Assembly: GCA_033439795.1 (NCBI GenBank)
Contig: JAUTDP010000006.1
Location: forward strand, 1,984,001-2,048,000
Direction: 5' to 3'
DNA from: Sordaria brevicollis
Lineage: Eukaryota > Ascomycota > Sordariomycetes > Sordariales > Sordariaceae
DNA: 64,000 bases
The notes beneath the pieces are model-generated. The model was not told the DNA's origin and ran no database searches. It saw nothing but the letters and a program-made list of their open reading frames with translations. Both the position numbers and the translations under genes were made by a program. This document shows, piece by piece, positions 47,926-59,125 of the stretch. Positions within the stretch are counted from its first letter, which is position 1. The number at the start of each line of letters is the position of its first letter.

Positions 47926-48878
47926 CTAGAGCCTGGCTTGCCTGGGCCACAGAGGGTCGAGACAGCCAAGATGGTTCTCAATGATAGTGGAGGGCGGCTT
48001 CGGATCCTGTTGTTTGTCATCACCATTAGCATCACACCCTTGGTTCCTCTGTGAGCCTTTGTTAGCAGAACGATTATTCGGAAGGAACTTACAGTGCCCC
48101 TCGAAATCTCCCTCACCAACTCTGTGAACCAGTCCAACTGATTCCACAGCGCCACCAGCTTCTCGTACTCGACGTAAAACGTCACCCACGGCTTCTTGCT
48201 CTCCGGAAAGTTGGCATTGCGCGTCTCCAGACTCTGCACCAGACGGCGGAAAAGCCTGGGCAAGTAATGCTCGGCCTTGTGCCGTTCGTTCACTCCCACG
48301 CCGGGTGCGCCGCTGAACACAATTTTCAGCGTCCTCAACTGGCTCAGAGTCTCCAACCACCTGAACATGCTCCCGCGATGCTCGGCGTTCTCGGGCCAGT
48401 GGTAGATGACGTGCTGCAGGTGATTCTCCATCAGGACACAATGCTGCAACACACGCATCGCCTCGAGGTTCTGAGGGGAGTAGCCCTGCTGCTGGGTGTT
48501 CCAGCGCATATAGGCTTGGGCGCTGCGGAAGAAGTCCCCGTATGCTTCGTCACGCATCTGCCGAGACACTTCACCCATCTTGGTCAGGATCGCCATCTGC
48601 TTGGCCAAGTAATCGTAGCGCAGCTGGTAGGTCTTGCGCAATCTGTAGGGCTTGGGATCAATGGTCCAGGCGAAGCGGTAGATCATGCGGCGGATCTCGA
48701 TAGGGATTTTGAAAATCTTGGGCTTCGAGGCCGCGGCGGCGGGGGCTGGGCTTTGACCGGTAGAAGTCGAGGTGCCGGTGCCGGTACCGGGTTGGATCTC
48801 GGAGGCGAGCACGATAGAGGACTGGTTGTCACCTGCGCCGTTGCCAGATATATCGGGGGGTTCGTTGGAAGAGGACAT
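47926..48878 (-). CDS. 2EXR-family protein, intact
   Basis: Exons 48878-48093 and 48048-47926 join across a 44-nt phase-0 intron (GTAAGT, CTAAC, CACAG), very short but with all signals, giving 302 residues. A Ser/Thr/Pro/Ala-rich N-terminus of about 50 residues precedes the motif IFKIPIEIRRMIYRFAWTID. Then come MGEVSRQMRDEAYGDFFRSA, QAYMRWNTQQ, LQHVIYHWPEN, an LRTLKIVFSGAP strand, and the 41-codon last exon with IIENHLGCLDPLWPRQARL. Without splicing the frame stays open to another stop, but the spliced end matches the family. The function is unknown. Confidence 0.78.
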
Positions 48879-50967
48879 GTTGGATACTCTAAGAGCTGTT
48901 TCGGTAGTTTGGGGTACTGCGGCAACTGGATCAAGAAGTTAGCATGTGAGATTCTTCTTGAGTTATGATAGCGGCAGGGCCATATACCTTTCGTCAAGTC
49001 CCAGGTGCTGTGATTCTCTGAGCCGGAGAGTTGGGTCGGAGAAGCAAAAGACCAGGAGAATACACGGTTTAAATACTACGGAAAGCACGGAATTCCCCGG
49101 CTAGGTCTACTTCACCCTTCAACGTTCGGCGTTCACTTTAGCTCCAGGTTCGAAGCCTAGCCAGTTTTGTGACCACCTCATGATCAAAATTATGTATCTC
49201 GCTAACCTGAACCCTCCCCTTTGCGGGGAAAGACCACGGATCCCCCTGGCACACGTCACAGCAAGAAACCCCATCTTGCAAACCTTTCTTGGCCTCGGCA
49301 ACATTGCATTTGGAAGGCCTTCAAGACCTCAAGTGTACGGTGGCAAGGGGAGGTGACTACCCTGGTCGATTAACGTGCCCACATCGAGGAACAAGTCAAG
49401 TTTTCTTTGGAAAAGCACCAAGAGTCCCGTTCCGAGTGGACTGGATTTCCTAGAGTGGGCTATCAGGTGTTCAACCAGGATCAGAGACGGCGTAAACATA
49501 GGAGAGAGACCTAGAGGCACGCTGTGTGGGTGGGAAACGTATTTCCCTTATATCCTTCCGCACCCCTTTGACCCATGATGTCCAAAGGTTGGATTGTTGA
49601 AAGGTACTTAGTGTAGGACAAGACACTCGCGCATATCTCTACGGTTTGAACTCTTATAACTTAACCAAGCATACCAAACGACGCCTATAACCGTGCAGAC
49701 TAGCAAGCAGTGATTACTTAACGTTTCAATGATGCTAAAAGGTCCATGATCCGTGATTTCAAGAGATACCCCAATGTATCCCGGCACTTGTACAAACAAA
49801 GGTTTGGCCCTATCTACCCTTGTCTTCCCGCGCAACACCAAGGGACGGGAGTGGCGTATGACTTTGTCAGCAGCATTCCAATGGTTTTTGCTGCCATAAC
49901 AGCTTGGAACCATGACACAGATGTGTTTTCGCGCTGCGTTCGGTGGTGGGATATGTTTTGCACGGTTTTCATTTGGATTGGACGTCGTTCGAGGCATATG
50001 ATGGGCTTTTGGGTAATGACTGGTCGTGAATTTTGCTTCGAGCAGGCTTTTCCTGCTCACTGCCATAATAAACACGCTGTGGTGCTTTGATGTTCATTTT
50101 GACTATGGAATACTGTTCTAGTCACTCTTCCGCACGTCTCGGACGTCTTTTGGAGCATTTAAGTCATAGTAAGGCACCGAAAAATGCGAGTGTCCTTGGA
50201 TTAATTTACTGATAGCCCCCTAAGCGAACCTTCCGTGATTCCTACGGGCATTGTGAATTCCTAACCGCACCTTTTCTGCCACGACCCTCCGCCTGACTCT
50301 GCTAGCCCTGGCCCGCTCGTCCTCAAGGCCCCTTCGTGCCTTCCTAGCTGTCGCCCAGTTACCCCATGAACGTCCCAGACTCCACAAGGCGAGGTCAAAT
50401 TAAGCTTTTGTGGCAAAAAGGATGGTGTTTTAGTTAGGATGAGCGCAAGGTGAAGTGACCGTCGAAGCTAGTAGACCCGTACCCTCCACCAATCTTCGCG
50501 CGTTTTGCAAACCAGTCTTCCTGTGAAGGGCATCATCCCGCCTCTCTCCACACAAAAACACCATATCTACACTGCCTACAGCCCTCCCAAGCAAGGGTCA
50601 CTTGGGAGGACAGGGGAGGAAATGTTCACCTTTCATCAGGTTTGAGCCGCCTAGGTGCTCCTCCGTCCTATTCACCTTGCTAGTCTTGCCACAAAATGCA
50701 CCTACTACCCTTCACTACCCGTAGGAAAATATTTCCTAGACGTGGTATAAAATCCTCCTACGCGGGCCAGCTTGGAAAGAATTTTTTCTGGTTTTTTTTC
50801 TTACCACCGACAACAAGAACAACAAATCTAGAAGTAATTTGGTGTTTTCTTTGTGTATTCAAGCACATTCTCCTGGATCTGATCAATCCAAGAAAGAGTG
50901 CCTTTTATACACTTGCGAACGAACATCCATATCTTCTAGGAAAGACGGGGGGAAATAAAAACCAACC
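48879..50967. other. 2-kb spacer with a hairpin and a TATA element
   Basis: No gene is supported. A perfect 9-bp inverted repeat (CCTCCCAAG, 50583-50591, against CTTGGGAGG, 50601-50609) could form a hairpin. A GGTTCGAAGCC near 49147 looks like a tRNA B box but has no A box or foldable body. Confidence 0.4.
50746..50752 (+). promoter_or_regulatory. possible TATA box
   Basis: TATAAAA lies about 220 bases upstream of the ATG at 50968 and is followed by a pyrimidine-rich leader ending in an adenine-rich start context. Position and context fit, but nothing else confirms it. Confidence 0.35.
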
Positions 50968-53677
50968 ATGTCGTCTTCCTCCTTCCAGGATGCCGACGAC
51001 CTCGGTGGTCCTCCTGGTCACCAAGCTATAGCCAATGTCGATGGCAGTGGCAATGGCAATGGCAGTGGCATTAGAGCCTGGGACTATGGTGAGGATGACT
51101 TTGAGGACTTCCCCGAAAACCTCAACTTGGACGAGCTTTTCGGCGATGACGAGGATGACGAAGTCAACAAGAGCATGGAAGAGCTTTTCGGCCGCGACAA
51201 TGACGACGATGGCGCCAATAACGCCAATAACGAGGACAACAATTCGATCGTAGTCAACAACAACAACTTGGCCGACGCCGACGATGATGATAACATCGCC
51301 CCGGGTGTGCTGAGCGAGTCTCCCGATCCGGCCATGAGCGTTGTCGACTCTAACATCGATAACAACAACTCTGTTGAGGTCGATATTCCCCTCATGCAGG
51401 CCAGTATGCACATGCCGGATGATCGTCTTTCGTCTTTCGTCAACCCAGGTGAGGGTCAGTCGGAGATACTTCCCCGCAGCGCTATCGGTCCTGGTCTTGG
51501 TACTTCGGCCATGGGCACCGCCGTTCCGGACAACGGTATGAGCGTTGGAGGATACACAGGTTAGCTCGTCCTAAATAAACGGATATTGAAGGGTTATATC
51601 GCTAACAGCTCAGTCTTAGCTCATCCAGCCACCGATAATTCAGCTGTGGAGATATCTGGTCCTTTCAATCCTCAAGAGCCCATCATGGACAACTCGGCCA
51701 CAGGCTATTCTCTCAATGGCAACAATGTCATCGACAACACTGTCACCTCGACCACCTTCAACAACGACGGCTCAACCATAGTTAGTCTTTGGGAAGGTAA
51801 CCCGTCCATCGACAACTCGGCCACCGCCTATTCTCTCATTGGCAACAATGTCATCAATAACACTGCCATCCTCTACAACAATTACGACAGCATGAACAAC
51901 AACGGCGTGGCTCCAACCAACCAGTTTGATGTCACTGCTTACCTTTCCAACGACGCTTCCGTCATGGGCAACCCTGCCCTGGCCGCTAGCTATCAGTTCA
52001 ACGACAACCCGGCCCCGGTTTACAATGATCAACTCAACTACAACCCGGTCCCAGCTTACAATGATCAGTACAACTACAACCAGGCCCCAGCTAACAATGA
52101 TCAGTTCAACTACGTTGATATGTTTCAGTACCAGGTTGCCCAGCAGCAGCAGATGGTTGCCTATGCTCCTCCCGCCCATCCCGACCCCGCCGCCATCCCC
52201 CTTGAGAACAATTACAATGGGTTCGACGCTCAGCTACAACAGTTCGACGCATGGTATCAACAGCACCAAATTGAGGAGCAGCAGAGACATGCTGCTGAAC
52301 TTGCGGCCGCCTTTCCTCCTCAGTTTGATCCGGCCAATGCTCCGGCTCCGGCTCCGGCTCCGGCTCCCATTCCCGCCCCCCTTTCCACCGCCACCAACCC
52401 GGCTGTTTCCTTCGGCCTGCCCTCCATGGGTCCGGCACCCGCCCCCTTTGTTTTCCCACAGCCCATCGACGCGCCCAACTACCCCCACCCCATCGGCAAC
52501 GCCGTCGCCCCGGGCAACAACAACAACAATGTCAACAACAACATCAACCCCAACCCCAACAACCCCGTTCCCCAGCCTTTGCCCAGGGCCTTCGAAGACC
52601 CGAACCGCCCCCGCCCCCCCTCCTCCCCCACCAAATCTTCCCCTTCCGCAAACTCCCCGCCGAGATCCAGCTGATGATCATGCGCCTAGTCTGGACCGTC
52701 ACCCCCCTCCGCGCCCCCGCCGCCATGTCCCGCCCCTACCTCGGCTGGCCCCAGGTATCCTCCTACCAACAACTCCTCGTCTTCTACAGCTCCGCGCGCC
52801 ACCTCCGCCGCCAGCTCTCGGGCTTATTCAAGCTTGGCTCCCTCTCTTCGTCCATCCGCCGCGTCGCCTACGCCGAGTTCTTCAAGCACACCCAGCTGTA
52901 CCTCCGCCACGACCCGGCCTGGCGGTGGACCGTCAGCGCGGGGTATTTCGGGTCCGCCGACTTGAGCAACACCATGTCCCTTTTGTGGGAAAACCCGATG
53001 ATGCGGAGCTTGCTGGAGGAGAATGTGCAGCACGTGGCGTGGTATCTCGGTCCGGTGTACGGCACTGAGCCAAAGGAGAAGGTGGAGGCTTGTCTGGCCT
53101 GGCTGCGCAATTGCAAGAAGGTCAAGTCGCTGGAGATTATTATCGGTATGCGCACCGCCCATGTGCAGCCGAGGGATATGGACCATTTGTTTGCCAAGAC
53201 GGGGAAGAAGTTTGGTCCCAAGAGCGGGGACGGAAGCGGTAGGGTTGGTATGCCCCAGCACGTGTTCAAGTATCAGAAGACGATGGAGCCGCTTTTTTGC
53301 GCGCTGGCGCGAGCGTTGAGGACCGAGGGATGCTTGGAGCAGGTGGTGTTTACGGTTGAGGGCTTTGTGAATGAGTTTATTGGGCTGAGCCATGAGGGGA
53401 AGACGATCGATTTGAAGGGGAGGTTGGAGAGGAGTAAGTGGTGGGTGAGGTTCAAGAAGATTATGCTGAAGGAGATTGGTGATGGTCCGGAGGATGAGGT
53501 AAGTCAACATCTTCCTTCCTCATTGTTTGGTATGAAAGGGGGATAGGTTACTAACGTGTTTTTGTATAGGAGGAGGTTCCGGACCAGCAGCGCCTTTACT
53601 ACAAGTTCCATCAGCATCTCGGCGCTATTAACCCCAACTGGCATACGACTGATAAGATCTATCGCGAGATCAAGTAG
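50968..53677 (+). pseudogene. 2EXR member with long disordered N-terminus and a frameshift
   Basis: Exon 1 (50968-51559) is acidic and Asn/Asp-rich. Intron 51560-51619 (GTTAGC, CTAAC, TTAG) leads to a long Asn/Pro/Ala/Gln-rich exon with imperfect peptide repeats (YNDQLNYNPVPAYNDQYNYN). That frame ends at TGA 52672. The 2EXR domain begins in another frame just before it: FPFRKLPAEIQLMIMRLVWT, then LGSLSSSIRRVAYAEFFKHT and QLYLRHDPAW. VQHVAWYLGP and a KSLEIIIGM strand follow. Intron 53499-53569 (GTAAGT, ACTAAC, ATAG) precedes a 36-codon last exon with KFHQHLGAINPNW, TAG at 53675-53677. The switch falls in the C-rich stretch 52600-52640, which includes a C7 run. A one-base deletion or sequencing error there would reconcile everything; I find no intron that does. 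Otherwise these would be two separate genes. Confidence 0.6.
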
Positions 53678-53761
53678 GTCTGCTATATTTCGATGGCATC
53701 TGCCCAAAACCCAACGTAACAACCCTTAACGAAATAGCACCAAGACAGTGTATCTGGCCAA

Positions 53762-53983
53762 GGGAGTAGTCTACGGCAGGTAAACACTAACACCCCAATT
53801 TACTTTGGACATGACGCCTTAGTCAGCCGACAGAAGGGAGTAGTCTACGGCAGGCAGACAAGCACACGACGGTCTGTTCTGGACATGACGCCCTACCGAA
53901 TGAAAATGGAGTATTAGCGAATGAGGGAGTAGTCTACGGCGGGTAAACACGTACACGACAGTTTATCTGGACATGACGCCCTA
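53762..53983. repeat. three imperfect direct repeats
   Basis: The word GGGAGTAGTCTACGGC recurs at 53762, 53836 and 53925, each followed by a GTAAACAC- or GCAGACAAGCAC-like stretch and then TGGACATGACGCC. Units are about 60 bases, spaced 74 and 89. They begin about 85 bases after the stop of the preceding gene, in its likely 3' UTR. The rest of 53678-54314 shows nothing else. Confidence 0.85.
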
Positions 53984-54314
53984 AGAAATGAAAGATAATT
54001 AATAAACACATGAATATCATATTCCTTGCTGTGCCTTGTGTCTTCCGTTCGTAACATCGTTGTAATATTGACCGGTAAAAGGAATGTTGATTGCATATGC
54101 AGTCGTTAGGACACAGTTAAAAGGCGGGTGAGTGCAACCGTGAGAACAAAACCATTGTACAACGAACATGAAGAGACTGGAAGCACCTAGCAACCATAAG
54201 TAACATGGAAAAATGTCGCGACCTTGGTAGGGCGACAATGAGAATTTGCAGTTGTGATTTCTGACCTTTCCGGCCAATCGATGGTCGCCAGAAAGGTACA
54301 CGGACGCTTCTCCT

Positions 54315-55678
54315 TTACTCCTTGGAAACCTTGACGGCCTCGACTTCCTCCTCCACCGGCAGGATATCCGGCACGGGGCCCAACGGCGTGATACCCTTGG
54401 GGTTGATCTGAGGATGCGAGCAAGTGTAGTGCTTCTTGATATGCAAGAAGTTGGTCGTCTCCTTGAAGGCAGGGACGGTCCAGTAGAGATGGCGCAGCCA
54501 CCTGTGGATGGCCGGGTATCCAGACCGGATATCGCGCAAATTGCACTTGAAGTGCTGGACGTAGACGGGATCAAAGCGGATGATCGTCGGGAACCTGTGT
54601 TAGTGTCAGCCTCATCTTCCACTTCTTTCCATAAGTCGAGGGCCACTCACAATCTAACATCAACCTCCGTCAACCGATCCCCAAACCAATATTCCCCCTT
54701 ACCCTGCTCTTGCACACTCCTCAGATGAGCTTCCACCTTATCCAAGCTCTCAAACAACTTGACCACATTCCTCTCATACGCCTCCTGCGTCGTCGCAAAC
54801 CCGCTCTTGTACACCCCATTATTGATATCATGATAAACCCACTCATTCACCTCATCAATTTGCGCCCTCAAATCCTCCGGGTACAGATCCAAATCCCTGT
54901 GCTTCGGATCCTCCAACAACGCATCGAACTCCCTCCCCAACATCCTCACAATCTCACTACTCTCATTATTGACAATCTTCCCTTCCTTCTTATCGAACAA
55001 CACCGGCACCGTAAACCTTCCTTTATACTCCGGTTCCACCCCGAAATACACCTCCCTCATAAACTTTTTATCTCCCACCGGATCCGGAACCACGTTCTCC
55101 CCCTCCGCATCGCCTCCCTTGGAGCCCTCCTCAACAGTGGGAAAACGCCACCCCTTTTCGCCCATGTGCCAATGCACGGAGCTGAAAGAGATGATGTCCT
55201 CTAGCCCCTTGAGCTTACGCACGATGAGGGCCCGCGTGGCCCACGGGCAGGCGTAGCTGACGTAGAGATGGTAACGGCCCTTTTCCGGGGGGAAGGAGGA
55301 GATGGAGGGGTCGCGCGAGATGAAGGACCGGAAGGAGGAGTCTTGGCGCTTGAATTCGCCGGACTTGTCGCCGGGTTTTACCCAGTCGGTGATCTTTTCG
55401 GAGCTGCCGGTGGCGGCGCCGGGGGTGTCTTTTGTGGCCATTTTGTTGGGAGTGGTGGTTGTGGTTGTGAGGGTTCGTTTGGTGGTAGTTGTGGTTGTGG
55501 TTGAGTTAAAGTTGGACCTTGGTGACCTGAAATGCCGGGTGGAGGTTTGGACGGTGGTTGCGTTTATATGAGAGGAAGTGAGAGAGCGGGATGAAGTAAT
55601 GCTGCTGCGGGGTAGAAGCACTGTTTGAGATCTCACTGCAGCAGAGCGGGAGAGGTTGAGATGAAAGCAAAGACTCAT
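54315..55678 (-). CDS. ECM4: omega-like glutathione transferase (glutathionyl-hydroquinone reductase)
   Basis: The family reduces S-glutathionyl-hydroquinones and handles thiol stress. Exon 1 (55678-54651) and exon 2 (54594-54315) join across a 56-nt intron (GTGAGT, ACTAAC, ACACAG), giving 435 residues. The active-site motif is YVSYACPWATRALIVRKLKG with the nucleophilic Cys, followed by SSVHWHMGEKGWRF and TVPVLFDKKEGKIVNNESSE in the thioredoxin fold. The helical domain carries DRLTEVDVRLFPTIIRFDPV across the splice and YVQHFKCNLRDIRSGYPAIH. Two starts are possible. The first ATG (55678) adds a 79-residue Arg/Ser/Thr-rich leader that looks like a mitochondrial presequence. The ATG at 55441 (MATKDTPG) would give a cytosolic form of 356 residues. 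Confidence 0.9.
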
Positions 55679-56278
55679 GAGCAAGGAAGTGACCGAATGG
55701 GGTGAAAACTAAAAAGAGTCTGGAAACGAGCAGGACTCTTTATTATCAGGGAGTTCACGGAGGTGACAATGTTGATTGCGAAATCATGTATAAGCAATTG
55801 GATTTGGAAACTATACCGACCTGCATTTGAACCTCAGAACGTTATTCGCTGAACTAACAGATGACGCTGACAAACGAGACCCGCGATGTTAGTAGCGGCT
55901 TACTGAGCAGCCCGATGTCCGATTAGAGTTGGCAATGACCTCACTGCAAGCTCTTGGCTCTTTGGTCCGATCGTGGCTGGTGATGTCCTTTGGTCTGATG
56001 TGGCTAATGGGGATCACCCGTGTAAGTGGCGGTGCACCAATCGCGTTGGGCCAGCTTAGGCTGCCGATCATGTGACTTTGCGTTTCGTCCCAAGGGATGC
56101 GGCTCCGCATTCAAACGTCGCTCACGCAACCGCGAATCTGCGAACAACGTCAACAAGCCAGTTCGGCCCTCCGCACCGCAACCGACGCCGCACCCGTTCA
56201 TCCCCGGCGGCAATTCGAAATCGATGGGACGCGACTGACGTGATTGTGTTCCCGTCTTTGTATTGACCCCAACTCGCA
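55679..56278. other. divergent promoter region
   Basis: This is upstream sequence of the glutathione transferase (minus) and of the gene starting at 56279 (plus). No tRNA or other gene is supported; a GGTTCAAATGC on the minus strand near 55830 lacks a tRNA fold. Confidence 0.4.
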
Positions 56279-59125
56279 ATGGCCGACCCCCTACCCTCAA
56301 CACCACCACCTCGGTTTCCCGACTACGGTGACGACGTGCACGATGTCCACGACGTCAAATACACCTACGAGTCAACACAGATACCATCCTCTTACTCTCT
56401 AGGGTCAGTGACTGCTATTAGGTGGGAGCCTTCATAAACTGCCAATTCCTACCCATCAGGTACGCCTGCTGGAAGGGTTGGGGCTTCTGCCTTTGTACGC
56501 GAACGCTGCTATAAGCTAGGTACATGGTTGACGATGCGTCTGCAAGTGCACGTCTCGAGCTGTCAGGGGTCTATATAAACTGCCAACTCCTACCCACCGC
56601 GTACGCCCGGTGGAAGGACTGGGACTCTTGGTTCGCTTGGGACTGGCACTGACAGGCATATCGTCTGCTTGAGCCACGGCACATGATCACTTGCACCCAA
56701 TTCCCTTCCCCCTTCCTCTCGGCTAGTGCTGAAATTCCTCCCCCATACACATCCCCCCTTTTTGCGAGCGATATATGGACTTGAAGCAATGCGTCTCAGC
56801 CGGTCAAGGGTCTATATAAACTGCCAACTCCTACCCACCGTGTACGCCCGGTGGAAGGACTGGGACCCTTGGTTGATTGGGACCATTGCTGAAATGTTCA
56901 TCGTTAGCAGCGGTGCCCTGAGCAGTGGCATGCCTTTCTTCTGGCCAGTGCTGGATATTCACCACAATGAACATAGCACATACACATCCGCTTCGTCTTG
57001 CAAGCGGCAGAAGCTTGAGGTGGCGTGCACCGGATGGTTGAAGGCCTTTATAAACCGCCAGCTCCCACCCATCAGGTGAGCCTGATGGAGGACTGGGGTC
57101 TTTGACTGCCTGGCCACGTTACTGATGGCCATGTCGTTGACATGTACTCAAAGTAAGTCGTCCAAGCTGTCAAGAATCTTTATAAACAGCCAACTTCTAC
57201 CCAACAGGTACGCCTGTCGGAAGGATTGGGATTTCTGACTCACTTGGGCACTGCTGAGGGTTGCGTTGCCATGCAAGACGGGCGAAACCCCTTCTCCAGA
57301 TCTCTTCATGTCATACTAATCCTCTGGGTTTCTACGCTCACGGATATGATAAAGGGTGGGACATGACTTAGGTAACGACCTCCTCGACATCAAGGACAGC
57401 GACGACGCCAAGATACCCACGGCATCCTTCTCTACCGACGATGATCGACATTGCAGAATCGACCTCTCTGCTCGAGATGGGATTGTGGCATGGAAGGGCG
57501 ATGTAGGAGAGGAGCGATATACCTCCGACCTGCGTATCGACCTACACGTGGATACCGCTGAGCAGCAAGCCATATTCGCGCTACATGGGTATATCCTTCT
57601 CAAAGACAACAATCGTAAAACGAATCTTGTTCTGCTCCTCCATCCAGAAGTGATCCAGTCCATCGAATTTGCTCGCACACACTCGCCCATCCCTACGATG
57701 CAGGCGGAAGCTGATGATCTTGCATATATCGCTCTTCACTTCACCCTGGCTCAACCACCCAGCCTGGTAATCCCAAAAGGAGCGCCCCTGGAAGCGAAGA
57801 ACAAGTATCAGTCAATTCTCAACGATATGAAGTCCCTGGGTACAGTTCGCCAGCTTAGTGTTTACCTGAACATCCTCAACCTCATACCTGAGACTCGAGA
57901 ACAATTGGCTTTACTGCCCTCCGTCTTCTTGCCCGCCCATCCATTCGGCCCTATGCGAACGGATGAGAAACGGGCATCACTTGACACATTGTTCAGAAGC
58001 GGACCAGGCGAAGTGGTGGACTTGGGTCAGACTGCTGCCCCGACTGGCCATGGCTCCGGACACATTTTGAGAGAAGTGGCAGAGGAAATAGGGCTAGAGG
58101 AAAATATAGGACCGGTACCTCCGCCATATCCTCAAGCCGAGGCCTCCTTGCCGTTGCAAAGCCCGTTACACCTTACACCAACTGGTATGTTTCTGCTATC
58201 CCGGTGCTTCACGGGCCCTCACGACGTCAAGCATCCACACCTTTCTAACATTGCTGCAGAACCACCAAAGAAGCGTAGGCGCTTAAGCGACTCCTTGTCG
58301 TCCCCTTCTACGCCCGACTACCGCCGCCTTCTTTCTACATTCCGCCAGGTCCTCAAACACCATGCCGGGCAAGAAGCCCGGATCCATCAGCTCGAAACCG
58401 AACTCCAATCCCTCGCCAACCGCACGCCATGCCGGTACAACACTGAAGAGAAAGAGGACATCACGACCCACCTCGAAGATAGGATCGACGATCAGATGTA
58501 CTCAGTCCACCGAGACCTCGAAGGCACCATGCTGACCGAGACCGAGGAGCGGGTGGCTGAAACGGTTGAGCTCAAGCATGCTGAATTGCGCCAAGAGATC
58601 GAAGATGAGTGGATCGACGACATCAGACATGATGTGTCGCTTCAGCTGAGGGAGCAGATCAAAAAGGAGATCTTCAAGGACATGGTGCGGGCGCTGGTTA
58701 AGGCGTATAAGGGAGATGATGCCTGCGAGAAAGAAAGCCCCCGGAGGAAGATGGTACGGAAGTTCGGAAAGGGCTCACCCAGCACAAGCACGACGGCCAG
58801 CACGGCCAGTACGCAAAACACACGGACTACACAAAGTCGAGTACCGGCGACAGTATCAGTCTCAAAACTCCGCACTACGACCGCTTCCGCGAATCCACCT
58901 TCTCACTCTCTACCTCCTTCCATGCCAGGCGAACTCGCCTTTCAAACCGCGGTAGAAGACATCCAAAAACGCTACAGCGGGAAGCTTGCAGCAGAGGAGA
59001 TGATGAGCGTGATGGATTTCTTGGAAGCAAACCCCATGTCAGCTGTCAAGTATAATTCTTGTGGGACGGAGGAGTTGAAGTGGTTATATGTTCAGAGGTG
59101 GGCGAAGAATGTGATGAATGAGTAG
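56279..59125 (+). CDS. nuclear-looking coiled-coil protein, unknown function
   Basis: I do not recognise a named family. I model three exons: 56279-56403, 57355-58184 and 58260-59125, giving 606 residues. Intron 1 is unusually long (951 nt, GTCAGT..AAAG) and holds five repeats (separate entry); its donor and acceptor are my best phase-consistent choice. Intron 2 (58185-58259) is 75 nt with GTATGT, CTAAC and TGCAG, so the frame stays open across it. The N-terminal two thirds are globular-looking (YTSDLRIDLHVDTAEQQAIF, GYILLKDNNRKTNLVLLLHP, NDMKSLGTVRQLSVYLNILN). A basic patch PPKKRRRLSD suggests nuclear import. A long acidic coiled coil (about 58340-58720) and a Ser/Thr-rich region follow, then a short helical C-terminus ending in LYVQRWAKNVMNE. 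Confidence 0.65.
56404..57354 (+). repeat. five hairpin-containing repeats inside a long intron
   Basis: Copies centre near 56435, 56580, 56825, 57060 and 57195. Each has ATAAAC(T/C/A)GCCA, a (C/A)TCC(T/C)ACCCA-like arm, a short hairpin and then GGAAGGACTGGGA-like sequence. The hairpin loop is TACG in four copies and TGAG in one. The stems differ between copies yet largely stay paired (CCATCAGG with CCTGATGG; CCACCG with CGGTGG; ACAGG with CCTGT). Copies 2 and 3 are nearly identical over about 75 bases. Copies 2 to 4 share further sequence between units (for example ACACATCC). Several copies also encode a similar peptide in one frame (YINCQLLPTVYARWKDWD), but copies 4 and 5 are interrupted. 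Confidence 0.8.

Noticed and set aside
49141..49165. tRNA B-box-like GGTTCGAAGCC
   Set aside because: No A box at the right distance and no cloverleaf can be drawn.
53762..53983. CRISPR-like array (three spaced repeats)
   Set aside because: Only three imperfect copies with unequal spacing in a eukaryotic 3' flank.
55800..55870. Minus-strand TTAGTTCAGCGA and GGTTCAAATGC resembling tRNA A and B boxes
   Set aside because: The two boxes are too close together to contain an anticodon arm.
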